A stretch of 64,000 nucleotides of DNA from Methylophilaceae bacterium (lineage in GTDB: Bacteria > Pseudomonadota > Gammaproteobacteria > Burkholderiales > Methylophilaceae). A model generated the notes under the pieces. The model did not search any database. It was not told the DNA's origin and saw only the letters and a program-made list of their open reading frames with translations. This document shows, piece after piece, positions 18,772 to 26,721 of the stretch (position 1 is the stretch's first letter; each line of letters opens with the position of its first letter). The DNA is taken from contig JABFRO010000002.1 in assembly GCA_013141125.1 (NCBI GenBank), forward strand, positions 248,001 to 312,000. Reading direction: 5' to 3'. The translations under genes were made by a program, and so were the position numbers.

Positions 18772-19530
18772 ATGCGTCATTGGCTGTTTTCATTGCTGTT
18801 ATTCATGTTTTTTACACCGGCGGCATCGGCTCAGATTTACAAATGGGCAGATGCTGACGGTCGCGTACATTACAGCAATGTACAACCGCCGCCTTCTGCC
18901 AAAATCATGGTTACGAAAAAACTGGGAGCCAACACCGATGATAATCAACCATCACCCTCGGCAATCAACAAAACCGCGAAAAAGAACACCATCCTGCTCT
19001 ACATCTCCGCCGCCTGCGGCGAACCCTGCATCAAAGCCCAGGCCTTGCTCGATCAACGCGGTGTTTCCTACACCCTGAAAAACACCGATAAAGATAAAAA
19101 AGCCATCAAAAGCCCGGCGGACTTGGAGCGCCTGCCAATTTTGATAGCAGGCAACCAACCTGCCTATAAAGGCCTGGTGGAAAACGACTGGCAGCATTTG
19201 ATTGATAATTTAGGCTATGCCAAAAGAAAGTTTGCTGAATTTGGTAATAATATATCTTCAAATACATCAGCCCCAGTCAGCACTGCTCAGAATCAAACAA
19301 GCACTGCCAATCGGGGCAAAGACAGTCAGCGTTTCTATCCAGCAAACACCGCCCCCAATCCAACAAATAGTGCATTATCATCAAGATGTGATGGGCGAAC
19401 TCACTGCTCGCAAATGAAGTCTTGTGAAGAGGCAAAATACTTTCTTAAAAATTGCCCAGGCACAGAAATGGATGGAGATGGTGATGGCACCCCTTGTGAA
19501 AAACAATGGTGCAATCGACTTTTCAACTAA
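18772..19530 (+). CDS. Secreted DUF4124-glutaredoxin-like-Excalibur fusion protein
   Basis: The 252-residue precursor has a signal peptide (residues 1-21, ending ASA) and a DUF4124 module, QIYKWADADGRVHYSNVQ (22-40). A thioredoxin-fold segment follows, ILLYISAACGEPCIKAQALL near residue 72, with the redox-like CGEPC and the cis-Pro region LERLPILI. A Ser/Asn-rich linker leads to a C-terminal Excalibur domain (about 204-250), with Cys pairs and a DGDGDGTPCE calcium-binding-like loop. It is probably periplasmic. The combination is unusual; neither redox nor calcium activity has been shown. It lies 9 bases after prlC. Confidence 0.8.
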   Translation: MRHWLFSLLLFMFFTPAASAQIYKWADADGRVHYSNVQPPPSAKIMVTKKLGANTDDNQPSPSAINKTAKKNTILLYISAACGEPCIKAQALLDQRGVSYTLKNTDKDKKAIKSPADLERLPILIAGNQPAYKGLVENDWQHLIDNLGYAKRKFAEFGNNISSNTSAPVSTAQNQTSTANRGKDSQRFYPANTAPNPTNSALSSRCDGRTHCSQMKSCEEAKYFLKNCPGTEMDGDGDGTPCEKQWCNRLFN

Positions 19531-19621
19531 ATTTATTCAGCAAAAATCTGCACCAGTTCATTGCGGGACTGAAGACTAAACACAGATGCAATATGATTTG
19601 CAAACATGGAAGGGTTGGTAA

Positions 19622-20068
19622 ATGCTGTATTTGAATGTAGATCATCTGCGACGCTGTATGCAAACACTGGATTCTTCGTTGGCGCTTTATCAAAAAGCCG
19701 AGCCGGACAGTATCGACCAGGAAGTTTTTCGTAATGCCATCGTAAAAAGCTACGAACTCACCCAAGAAACAGCGTTTAAGCTACTCATTAAAGCACTCAA
19801 AGTTTACGGTCATGGCGGAAAAAAACTGGCAACAACCCCCATCAAAGACTTATTGCGTCTCGCTGCTGCGCATGATCTGATGACACTGCCAGAGGTTGAG
19901 CGATGGTTTCGCTACCGAGACAATCGCAACAATACCGCACACGATTATGGTGAGCAATTTGCCCATGAGACGCTAGTGCTCATTCCCACTTTTTTGCAGG
20001 ATATAGCCACACTGTCCGACACGCTGGAGCGCAAACTGGGTAAAGAGAACGCAAATGTCAATGATTGA
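19622..20068 (+). CDS. HEPN-domain protein of HEPN/MNT toxin-antitoxin type (HI0074 family)
   Basis: The 148-residue protein belongs to the nucleotidyltransferase substrate-binding (HI0074) family. It carries YELTQETAFKLLIKAL and the HEPN RNase-type motif R-x4-H as RNNTAH (R102, H107) in RDNRNNTAHDYG. In studied HEPN/MNT pairs the HEPN protein is the toxin RNase and the MNT protein neutralises it by nucleotidylation. The gene overlaps the MNT gene by 14 bases, as expected for a coupled pair. Confidence 0.88.
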   Translation: MLYLNVDHLRRCMQTLDSSLALYQKAEPDSIDQEVFRNAIVKSYELTQETAFKLLIKALKVYGHGGKKLATTPIKDLLRLAAAHDLMTLPEVERWFRYRDNRNNTAHDYGEQFAHETLVLIPTFLQDIATLSDTLERKLGKENANVND

Positions 20069-20408
20069 ATCGCCACGCCTGCATCTGCCGGAAGCTTACT
20101 TGCAAATGGTGCAGGATATTTTGCGCACCCATTTACCGAAAGCCGAAGTCTGGGCTTATGGCAGCCGCGTCAACGGCGACTTTTACGATGCCAGCGATCT
20201 CGATCTTGTAGTGCGCCAACCGGATGATTTGCATCAGCGACAAACCAACTTGGGTGCAGTGAAGGAAGCTTTTACTGAAAGTAATCTGCCCATTATGGTG
20301 CAGCTGGTCGATTGGGCCAGTATTCCTCAAGCGTTTCATGCTGAAATTTTAGCGAAATATGTTGTGTTGCAACATGAAACTCAAGCCGCTGTACATCGCC
20401 CGGCGTAG
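20055..20408 (+). CDS. MNT-domain nucleotidyltransferase (antitoxin partner)
   Basis: The 117-residue protein has the minimal nucleotidyltransferase motif G36-S37-R and the metal-binding aspartates D48 and D50 in ASDLDLVV. It partners the overlapping HEPN gene. Its last codon and TAG stop (20406-20408) lie inside a 36-bp repeat that recurs at 22872, so the C-terminus may have been altered by insertion of that repeat or may simply abut it. Confidence 0.88.
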   Translation: MSMIESPRLHLPEAYLQMVQDILRTHLPKAEVWAYGSRVNGDFYDASDLDLVVRQPDDLHQRQTNLGAVKEAFTESNLPIMVQLVDWASIPQAFHAEILAKYVVLQHETQAAVHRPA

Positions 20409-20439
20409 GGCAGATGAGCGTAGCGTTATCTGCCGTATG
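20404..20439 (+). repeat. 36-bp dispersed palindromic repeat, copy 1
   Basis: The sequence matches 22872-22907 in 35 of 36 positions, in direct orientation. It contains the inverted pair GGCAGAT and ATCTGCC, so it can form a hairpin. It resembles the REP-like repeats scattered through many betaproteobacterial genomes, a likeness judged from memory. It contains the MNT stop codon. Confidence 0.85.
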
Positions 20440-20510
20440 GAAGCCAAAGGCCTTCAAGCGCAATTTGAAAAGCTATACACTAATCCAAAGTTTAAAAAGG
20501 ACGTGAAATC

Positions 20511-20969
20511 ATGAAAACTGCATACCAAACCGATGTCGTGGCATGGGCAAATGAACAGGCCGCGTTCATCCGCCAAGGCAAGTTTGACCAACTGGATTTG
20601 GAGCATCTGGCCGAGGAGATTGAAGACGTGGGCAAAAGTGAACAACGCGAATTGGCCAGCCGCATGGCCGTGTTATTGGCGCATTTGTTGAAGTATAAAT
20701 TTCAACCTGAAAGGAATGGCTCAAGCTGGCAATCCACTATTAACAATCAAAGAAAACGTATAGCTCTACGCCTCAAAAACACCCCGAGTCTAAAAACAGT
20801 TCTGTCTAACCAGGATTGGCAAATCGACATCTGGCTAGAAGCTGTTGATATAGCTTCAAAGGAAACCAATATCCATGAGGATATTTTCCCTGAGCAATGT
20901 CTTTGGGATATGGCAGATGTATTGAAAGAAGGCTGGCTGCCTGGGGAGTGCGACAAAAATTACACATAA
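20511..20969 (+). CDS. DUF29 family protein
   Basis: The 152-residue protein fits DUF29: YQTDVVAWANEQAAFIRQGKFDQLD, DLEHLAEEIEDVGKSEQREL, HLLKYKFQPE and a C-terminal FPEQCLWDMADVLKEGWLP. DUF29 proteins are found mainly in cyanobacteria and proteobacteria, often as multi-copy genes in accessory regions, with no known function. An AAAAGGACG ribosome binding site precedes the ATG. It lies in the segment bracketed by the 36-bp repeats. Confidence 0.87.
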   Translation: MKTAYQTDVVAWANEQAAFIRQGKFDQLDLEHLAEEIEDVGKSEQRELASRMAVLLAHLLKYKFQPERNGSSWQSTINNQRKRIALRLKNTPSLKTVLSNQDWQIDIWLEAVDIASKETNIHEDIFPEQCLWDMADVLKEGWLPGECDKNYT

Positions 20970-21081
20970 TCAAATGCTTGCAATAAATTCCTAACTTCTA
21001 GCAATCAAACGTGGTGCGTCCCCAATACTGTTCTGAGAAATCAATCACTTACAATCGTCAAAAACTCCTTAAACAGGGTTT

Positions 21082-21107
21082 TTCTATAGCCTCGTTAGGC
21101 TTTTCTT
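21082..21107 (+). terminator. Probable rho-independent terminator
   Basis: A stem AGCCT-CGTT-AGGCT (21088-21101) is followed by TTTTCTTT. It lies between the DUF29 gene and the lipoprotein gene and would end transcription of the former. The stem is only 5-6 bp, so strength is uncertain. Confidence 0.55.
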
Positions 21108-21128
21108 TCGGCAACTGAAGGACTTGAA

Positions 21129-22148
21129 ATGCTCCAGATTCCGCGCAGAATTTATTTTGGCATCCTTTTGATTACACTATTTTTCCTCACGGGCTGTGGC
21201 AAAGAGCAAGAACCACTAACAGAGCGAGAAAGGCCTACGACCATAGAGAAAGAAAATCAAGACATAACGTCCGTCAAGGAGGTCACATGCAAACCAGAAC
21301 AGCAAAATTACAATGGAGTATGCATGTCACAAAGGGTTATAGAATACATAGTTTGCGTTCAAGGGGTGGAAGGGGGCAAAGATTCAACCAACAAAATCAT
21401 AGAGGAATACACCAATGATGCTCGTAATTTTGCCATATCTGGCAAAGCGAAAGTGATATCAGGCACCATAGAGCTGGGCGATTCAAACGAACGGAAAATA
21501 ATCAATAAAATTGAAACAAAATTCTCGCCGGGGGCTCGAAGCGATTGTTTGAAGGCGCTCCCAGAAAGTTATTCAAAATCAGCGCAAGAAATATATATTA
21601 CAGAGAAAAGAAATGACGACCTGAGATTCATTAGGGACCATTTGGCAATTTATGGAAAATCAAGCTTTACAGTCCGCAACGAAGCCAAATGCGAAGTGTT
21701 CGGAAACTCATACGCGGATTCAAAAGTTGAAATAACCAATGAATCTGTGACTGTGGTAAATCGACAGAATTCAGAAGTTGTCTGTCAAGATCGGCCAAAT
21801 TTTGGAAAGACCTACACTGAGCTTAAGACTTGTACAGCAAGACTGGCCAATTTAGATGAATCGATCACAACTTTTAGTGGGGGGCACGATGGCATCGTTT
21901 TGCAGTGCCTATCAGGAGAGTGCGCAGAATGCCAAATAGAATACATGGAAAATGAATTTCGGCCTCATAAAATATCGGACCCATACAAGGAAAGTGATCT
22001 TAGGGTTTATAATGACAAATATACCCCTACCGAGGCATTGTCAGAATACAAGGAAAGAATAACGCCACTTATGAGGGCATTCGCGAGAGTAATATCAAGC
22101 GGCAGCGATGCAAAACTCTGCAAGAACTACAATTTGAATTGCAGTTAA
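21129..22148 (+). CDS. Hypothetical lipoprotein with low GC
   Basis: The 339-residue precursor has a lipoprotein signal (LLITLFFLTGCGKEQE, lipidated Cys at about residue 23) followed by a charged linker and a Cys-containing globular region (for example CNGVC-like EQQNYNGVCMSQ, and GECAECQIEYMENE). I recognise no domain. Base composition is clearly more AT-rich than neighbouring genes, a sign of transfer. It ends 71 bases before an integron-like attC site, so it could be a cassette gene, though no attC is evident on its 5' side. No partner gene identifies its role. Confidence 0.7.
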   Translation: MLQIPRRIYFGILLITLFFLTGCGKEQEPLTERERPTTIEKENQDITSVKEVTCKPEQQNYNGVCMSQRVIEYIVCVQGVEGGKDSTNKIIEEYTNDARNFAISGKAKVISGTIELGDSNERKIINKIETKFSPGARSDCLKALPESYSKSAQEIYITEKRNDDLRFIRDHLAIYGKSSFTVRNEAKCEVFGNSYADSKVEITNESVTVVNRQNSEVVCQDRPNFGKTYTELKTCTARLANLDESITTFSGGHDGIVLQCLSGECAECQIEYMENEFRPHKISDPYKESDLRVYNDKYTPTEALSEYKERITPLMRAFARVISSGSDAKLCKNYNLNCS

Positions 22149-22218
22149 AAACTTATTTGCTGTTTCATTCCAAATTGCAACACTATGAGTAGCTCAACTG
22201 CCCTGGCACCAGCCACCA

Positions 22219-22328
22219 GCCTAACTGTCGGTTCAACGCGGACGCCAACACTGGCCATGGCTTCGCCATTTTCATGGCTAGTGTTGGTGCCTTACGGCCT
22301 CCGGCGCCGGTTAACCTGGGCGTTGGGC
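22219..22328 (+). other. Integron attC-like recombination site
   Basis: The ~110-bp segment starts with R''-like GCCTAAC (22219-22225) and ends with R'-like GTTGGGC (22322-22328), complementary except one G:T. Inside, GGTTCAACGCGGACG (left) pairs with CGCCGGTTAAC (right) with an unpaired base, like L''/L'. The centre is a nearly perfect hairpin pairing CCAACACTGGCCAT with ATGGCTAGTGTTGG. This is the layout of attC sites of gene cassettes. No integrase gene is in the window. Confidence 0.7.
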
Positions 22329-22351
22329 AATAACTTACTCAAGGAGGCAAT

Positions 22352-22654
22352 ATGAAACTCATTAAAGCAATTGTATTCATCGCAACCCTTTCACCGGTAC
22401 TTTCATTTGCTTGTTCTTTCGATACCGACTGTAGCCCCGGTAGCAAATGTGTGAAAAGTCGAGGAGATATCTACGGCATTTGTGCAGGAGGATTGTTTCC
22501 TGGTAATAAAAATGACCAGCAACCTGTGTACGCACCACTCGATATAAATCGCACATATGGCTATACATGCTCCTTTGATACAGACTGCGGCCCCGGTTCA
22601 AAATGTGCGAAGGACAGAGGATCCATAGAGGGCGTTTGTGTTAGTGGACGCTAA
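22352..22654 (+). CDS. Small secreted Cys-rich protein with internal duplication
   Basis: The 100-residue precursor has a signal peptide (residues 1-19, ending SFA) and two copies of a Cys-rich unit. The first begins CSFDTDCSPGSKCVKSRG and the second CSFDTDCGPGSKCAKDRG, each with a fourth Cys about 8 residues later (GIC, GVC). Four cysteines per unit suggest disulfide knots in the periplasm or outside. An AAGGAGG ribosome binding site lies close to the ATG, just 24 bases after the attC-like site, which suits a gene cassette. Function unknown. Confidence 0.72.
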   Translation: MKLIKAIVFIATLSPVLSFACSFDTDCSPGSKCVKSRGDIYGICAGGLFPGNKNDQQPVYAPLDINRTYGYTCSFDTDCGPGSKCAKDRGSIEGVCVSGR

Positions 22655-22974
22655 ATTTCGTTGTGCATCATAGACCGTCCGATTACATGACCGATATTCC
22701 AAATAGTGGGTGGTACGCAAATTTAAGCCAAGAGCGAGGCGTTGCTTTTCATAATAATAGGGGACAGACCACGGTTTAATGAAGCCTATATCCCCGACCC
22801 GAGTGTAAATAACGAGAGAACAGGGGACGGGACACAATTAAAAATACTGGTAGCATGTATGCGTAAGCCCGCGTAGGGCAGATGAGCGTAGCGTTATCTG
22901 CCATATGTTAAGCCTTCATACGGCGGAATGCGTTACACTTTTCCTCCTTTCAAACCCATCAAACTATCTCCATC
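22655..22974. other. Gene-free 320-bp accessory stretch
   Basis: No convincing ORF is present. It contains two related 18-base motifs, AGGGGACAGACCACGGTT at 22759 and AGGGGACGGGACACAATT at 22822, of a kind often seen beside IS200-like REP-associated transposases. The second copy of the 36-bp repeat is at 22872-22907. It looks like a patchwork of remnants upstream of xth. Confidence 0.6.
22872..22907 (+). repeat. 36-bp dispersed palindromic repeat, copy 2
   Basis: Direct repeat of 20404-20439 with one mismatch near the 3' end. It carries the same GGCAGAT/ATCTGCC inverted pair. The two copies bracket the DUF29, lipoprotein, attC-like and Cys-rich genes, about 2.4 kb. Confidence 0.85.
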
Positions 22975-23739
22975 ATGAAACTCGCTACCTGGAACGTCAA
23001 TTCTCTCAATGTCCGCTTGCCGCATGTGCTGGATTGGCTGGTGGCGCAGCAGCCGGATGTGCTGTGTTTGCAGGAAACCAAGCAGGAAGACAGCAAATTT
23101 CCTTACGCGGCTTTGGCCGAAGCGGGCTATAACGCATTGCACAGCGGGCAAAAGACTTATAACGGCGTAGCCATATTAAGCCGTCAGCCGCAAACCGATA
23201 TTCTGGTTGGCATCCCTGATTTTGCCGATGAGCAAAAACGCGTGGTGGCGGCCACGGTGAATGATATTCGCATTGTCTGCGCTTATATTCCCAATGGTCA
23301 GGCGGTGGATTCGGACAAATATCAATACAAATTACGCTGGCTGGAGGCGCTCACCAGCTGGCTGCAACAGGAGCTGAAAACCTATCCCAAGCTGGTATTG
23401 CTGGGCGATTACAACATTGCGCCGGAAGACCGCGATGTGCATGACCCCGCAGCATGGATAGGGCAGGTTTTGGTCAGCCCGCCCGAACGCGCGGCTTTTC
23501 AGAAATTAGCTGCTTTGGGGCTGCACGATAGTTTTCGATTATTTGAACAGGCGGAAGCCAGCTTCAGTTGGTGGGATTACCGTATGGCGGCTTTTCGCCG
23601 CAATCTGGGGATGCGTATTGACCATATCCTGCTCAGCACACCACTGGTCAGCACTTGCAAGAGTTGCTGGATAGATAAAGCACCACGCAAGCTGGAACGC
23701 CCGTCGGATCACACTCCGGTGGTGGTGGAGCTGGCGTAA
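22975..23739 (+). CDS. xth: Exodeoxyribonuclease III
   Basis: ExoIII is an AP endonuclease and 3'-exonuclease in base excision repair. The 254-residue protein starts MKLATWNVNSLNVRLPHVLD and has the metal-binding glutamate E34 in LQETKQED, the GDYNIAPEDRDVHD loop and the catalytic SDHTPVVVEL at the end. It is full length and has no signal peptide. It stands alone after the accessory region. Confidence 0.95.
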   Translation: MKLATWNVNSLNVRLPHVLDWLVAQQPDVLCLQETKQEDSKFPYAALAEAGYNALHSGQKTYNGVAILSRQPQTDILVGIPDFADEQKRVVAATVNDIRIVCAYIPNGQAVDSDKYQYKLRWLEALTSWLQQELKTYPKLVLLGDYNIAPEDRDVHDPAAWIGQVLVSPPERAAFQKLAALGLHDSFRLFEQAEASFSWWDYRMAAFRRNLGMRIDHILLSTPLVSTCKSCWIDKAPRKLERPSDHTPVVVELA

Positions 23740-23983
23740 ACATCAATCTTGGGGAGGCGTGTATTTATGCCCCCCTTCTTTCCGCACTGATCGGAAAGAT
23801 GAATCCATAGACCTTCCCCAACGCGGCTCCAACACTTGGTCCACTTGAATTCAGCTTGCCCGGCAAGCCATGCCCTGTCCTTTAGTTTTTTCAATGAAAT
23901 AGTCGAAAATTAATCGCTTTAAGAAAGCGTTAAGAATCATTAAGCAGTATATGCTTATGTTATATATCTCTGGCGGAATATCA

Positions 23984-24406
23984 ATGTTTAAAAAATACTT
24001 ATTAAAAGTAGGCGGTTTAATACTGCTTGGCATGTTGCTGACGGGTTGCGATCACGAAGTAGCACTACTTACGCCTGAGGGTGTAGCCGCAGGCTCGGGG
24101 CGATTAAGTTTTACTGACAGCAATACGGCTCATGCCAGTTTTGTTATCGCGGGCAAAAATTATCAAGGGACGTGGGTGGCGCAAAAAGTGGATGAAAGCC
24201 GCGCCATTGCCGCGCATTATGGTTTTGCCAGCCGTAAATATCAAAGCTATGCGACCGGCAACGGCAGTTATTTGAAAAAAGGGGAAGCGATACTACTTTC
24301 CGAGCAAGGCGAAACGCTCAAATGCGAGATTAGTGTGCGGGCGGCAGCGGGTAGAGCACGCTGTGTATCGGCAGCGGAAACCTTCGATTTGGTCATTAAA
24401 GGTTGA
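23984..24406 (+). CDS. Hypothetical lipoprotein preceding the RND operon
   Basis: The 140-residue precursor has a lipobox at LLTGC (Cys about 21) after a hydrophobic signal, then about 120 residues with beta-rich pattern and no domain I recognise. An upstream ATG at 23951 gives 11 more residues but would bury the signal's basic start (MFKKYLLK), so 23984 is preferred. Its stop is 8 bases before the outer-membrane factor ATG, so it may be the first gene of the efflux operon. A role in metal sensing or envelope is only inferred from that position. Confidence 0.65.
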   Translation: MFKKYLLKVGGLILLGMLLTGCDHEVALLTPEGVAAGSGRLSFTDSNTAHASFVIAGKNYQGTWVAQKVDESRAIAAHYGFASRKYQSYATGNGSYLKKGEAILLSEQGETLKCEISVRAAAGRARCVSAAETFDLVIKG

Positions 24407-24414
24407 AATTACCT

Positions 24415-25635
24415 ATGCGTTTGAAACTCTTTTTTTTATTGTTTTTGCCCTTGATTGCTGGCGCAGAAGAACTTAACAGTTTATCGGTCAATCCCGAATT
24501 AACTTTAGCCTCGGTGGTAGAGAAAACGTTTGAACGCAATCCGCAACAGCAGGTTTTGCGTGCGGGTAGCCAGGTAGTCGAAGCCAAAAACATACACGCG
24601 AGCAGCTTATTGCCTGCTGCTCCGGCCATTTCTGTGCGCCATCAGAACGACAAGATAGGCAGTGGACGCAATCAGCGCGAATGGGAGGCGGGGCTGGAGA
24701 TTCCGGTCTGGCTGCCTGGTCAGCGTAGTGCACGCGTTGCGGTGGCTACCGATGCGCAAACCGAGCTGAGTGCCAGCCGCGCCGGATTGAAGCTGATATT
24801 GGCGGGTCAGGTGCGCGATGCCTTGTGGGATATTGCCATGCAAACGGGTTATGTGGATTTGGCTCAATCGCGCTTTAATGCCGCAGAAGCCTTGCAGCGC
24901 GATGTGCAAAAACGCTACAAGGCGGGCGAACTGGCCAAGACGGATTTCATGCTGGCACAGAATGAAACCTTGCAGGCGCAAACCTTGCTGTTACGCGCTT
25001 CTGCCGAGCTTAAACATGCCGAGCACAGATACTGGATGTTGACCGGCCTCAAGGAATTACCCGCCAAACAGGACGAGCCGCTTTCCGGCAAGGCCGAACT
25101 GGACGACAACCATCCCTTGCTGATTGAAGCGGCCAGCCGCGTTGGTTTGGCGCAAGTTGAACGCAATCTGGTGCAGGTGGAAAAGCGCGAAAACCCGCAA
25201 GTGACAGTAGGTGGGCGCTATGAACAAGGCGCTTTTGATACGGCTTACAACGCCAGTGTGGGCGTGGCCTTACGTGTACCCTTCAGTTACGGCGCGCGCA
25301 CGGCACCCATGTTGGCCAATGCCGAAATGGGGCTGGCCAACGCCATGAGTGAGCGCGATAAGTTGTTGCTGGTGTTGCAGGCCGCACAGCATGAAGCCGA
25401 ACATAATCTGGAAGTGACGCACGCCGAATTGAAAATTGTGGAAACACAAAACCAGTTGGCGCAGGAAAATCTGCGTCTGGCAAAAAAAGCCTTTGCTCTG
25501 GGCGAATCTGATTTGGTAGCGCTGATGCGCATACAGGCACTGGCGCAAGAAGCCGAACGTAATCTGCGCAATCGCCAAACCCAATTGCAATGGGATGCCG
25601 CCCGTTATAACCAAGCTGTAGGAGTGTTACCTTGA
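24415..25635 (+). CDS. TolC-family outer membrane efflux protein (CzcC/CusC-like)
   Basis: The 406-residue precursor has a signal peptide (MRLKLFFLLFLPLIAGA) and long alpha-helical repeats typical of the outer-membrane channel of tripartite RND pumps, with AEALQRDVQKRYKAGELAKTD and its second-half counterpart LRLAKKAFALGESDLVAL. This tandem pattern is the OEP domain duplication. A TTG four codons upstream would overlap the previous stop; the ATG is favoured by the signal peptide. It joins the adaptor gene with a 4-base overlap. Confidence 0.88.
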   Translation: MRLKLFFLLFLPLIAGAEELNSLSVNPELTLASVVEKTFERNPQQQVLRAGSQVVEAKNIHASSLLPAAPAISVRHQNDKIGSGRNQREWEAGLEIPVWLPGQRSARVAVATDAQTELSASRAGLKLILAGQVRDALWDIAMQTGYVDLAQSRFNAAEALQRDVQKRYKAGELAKTDFMLAQNETLQAQTLLLRASAELKHAEHRYWMLTGLKELPAKQDEPLSGKAELDDNHPLLIEAASRVGLAQVERNLVQVEKRENPQVTVGGRYEQGAFDTAYNASVGVALRVPFSYGARTAPMLANAEMGLANAMSERDKLLLVLQAAQHEAEHNLEVTHAELKIVETQNQLAQENLRLAKKAFALGESDLVALMRIQALAQEAERNLRNRQTQLQWDAARYNQAVGVLP

Positions 25636-26720
25636 AATATTTATTCGCGATTGTTTTAACCGCTTGGTCAACGTTAAGTTCCGCCAGTGAAAACATCATT
25701 TTATTCAACAGGGCGCAAATGCAAACGCTGGGCATTAGCGTTGCACCGCTGGCACAACCCAACCTGGTGATGAGCAACCATTTGCCGGGCGAAATTGTGG
25801 TGCCGATCAATCAGGAGCGCATTGTGAGTGCACCGCAAGCCGGTTTGATAGACAGCTTGCAAGTAGCGGTTGGCCAATCGGTAAAAAAAGGGCAGGCATT
25901 GGCACATTTGAGCAGTGCGGATATGGTGGCCATACAGCGCGATTACTTGCAGGCAAAAAGCCAGCAACGCCAAGCCGGCAAACTGCTGGAACGTGACCGC
26001 GAATTATTCAAGGATGGCATTATTGCCGAACGCCGCTATCTTTCCACGCAGAGCAACCACGACGAGCTGTCTTATTCCGTAGCGCAACGTCAACAAACTT
26101 TAAAACTGGCCGGCATGGGTGATAGTTCCATACGCCAACTGGAAAGCAAAGGCCAAATGGTGAGCGGCTTGAGCATCGTTTCACCGATAGACGGTGTGGT
26201 GCTGGAACAAATGGCCACAGTCGGCCAACGCATAGACCCCTCTGCGCCTATTTATCGTATTGCACGCTTGAAACCCTTATGGCTGGAGATCCATGCGCCA
26301 CTGGAGATTTTGAGTTTTGCGCATGAGGGGATGCGCGTCAACATCCCCAAGTATCAGGCGGAAGGCAAAATCATCAACATTATTCGCAATGTGAACAAAA
26401 CCGATCAAACCGTGCATTTGCGAGCGGAAATCACCAAGGGCGTAGAAAAACTTTCCCCAGGACAATTTATTGAGGCGGAAATCACCCGTGAAAATACCGG
26501 GCGGCTCTATTCCATCCCCAAGGCTGGCCTGATCCGCAATGCACAAAAAAGCTATATGTTTGTACAGACCGCGTTGGGCTTCAGGGCGCAAGCCGTGACC
26601 GTAGTAAGCGAAGAAGCCGATCATGCCGTCATCAGCGGCGACCTGACCGGTAACGAGCGCGTGGCGGTGACCGGCACCTCGGCCATCAAGGCCTCGTGGA
26701 ACGGTGTGGGTGGCGAATAA
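25632..26720 (+). CDS. RND efflux periplasmic adaptor (CzcB/CusB-like)
   Basis: The 362-residue protein is the membrane-fusion component linking pump and outer-membrane channel. It has a signal sequence (residues 1-19), a barrel-sandwich hybrid with IVSAPQAGLIDSLQVAVGQSVKKGQALAHLSS, a helical hairpin near 95-165 and the matching half SPIDGVVLEQMATVGQRID. The TTG start overlaps the previous TGA, which suggests coupling. There is no N-terminal His-rich metal-binding extension. Its TAA stop lies at the left edge of a MITE-like element. Confidence 0.88.
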   Translation: MKYLFAIVLTAWSTLSSASENIILFNRAQMQTLGISVAPLAQPNLVMSNHLPGEIVVPINQERIVSAPQAGLIDSLQVAVGQSVKKGQALAHLSSADMVAIQRDYLQAKSQQRQAGKLLERDRELFKDGIIAERRYLSTQSNHDELSYSVAQRQQTLKLAGMGDSSIRQLESKGQMVSGLSIVSPIDGVVLEQMATVGQRIDPSAPIYRIARLKPLWLEIHAPLEILSFAHEGMRVNIPKYQAEGKIINIIRNVNKTDQTVHLRAEITKGVEKLSPGQFIEAEITRENTGRLYSIPKAGLIRNAQKSYMFVQTALGFRAQAVTVVSEEADHAVISGDLTGNERVAVTGTSAIKASWNGVGGE

Positions 26721-26721
26721 T

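Noticed and set aside
20989-21100. A second attC-like pair (TCCTAAC ... GTTAGGC) before the lipoprotein gene
   Set aside because: The first element breaks the RYYYAAC consensus, no L-box pairing or central hairpin is seen, and GTTAGGC is explained by the terminator stem.
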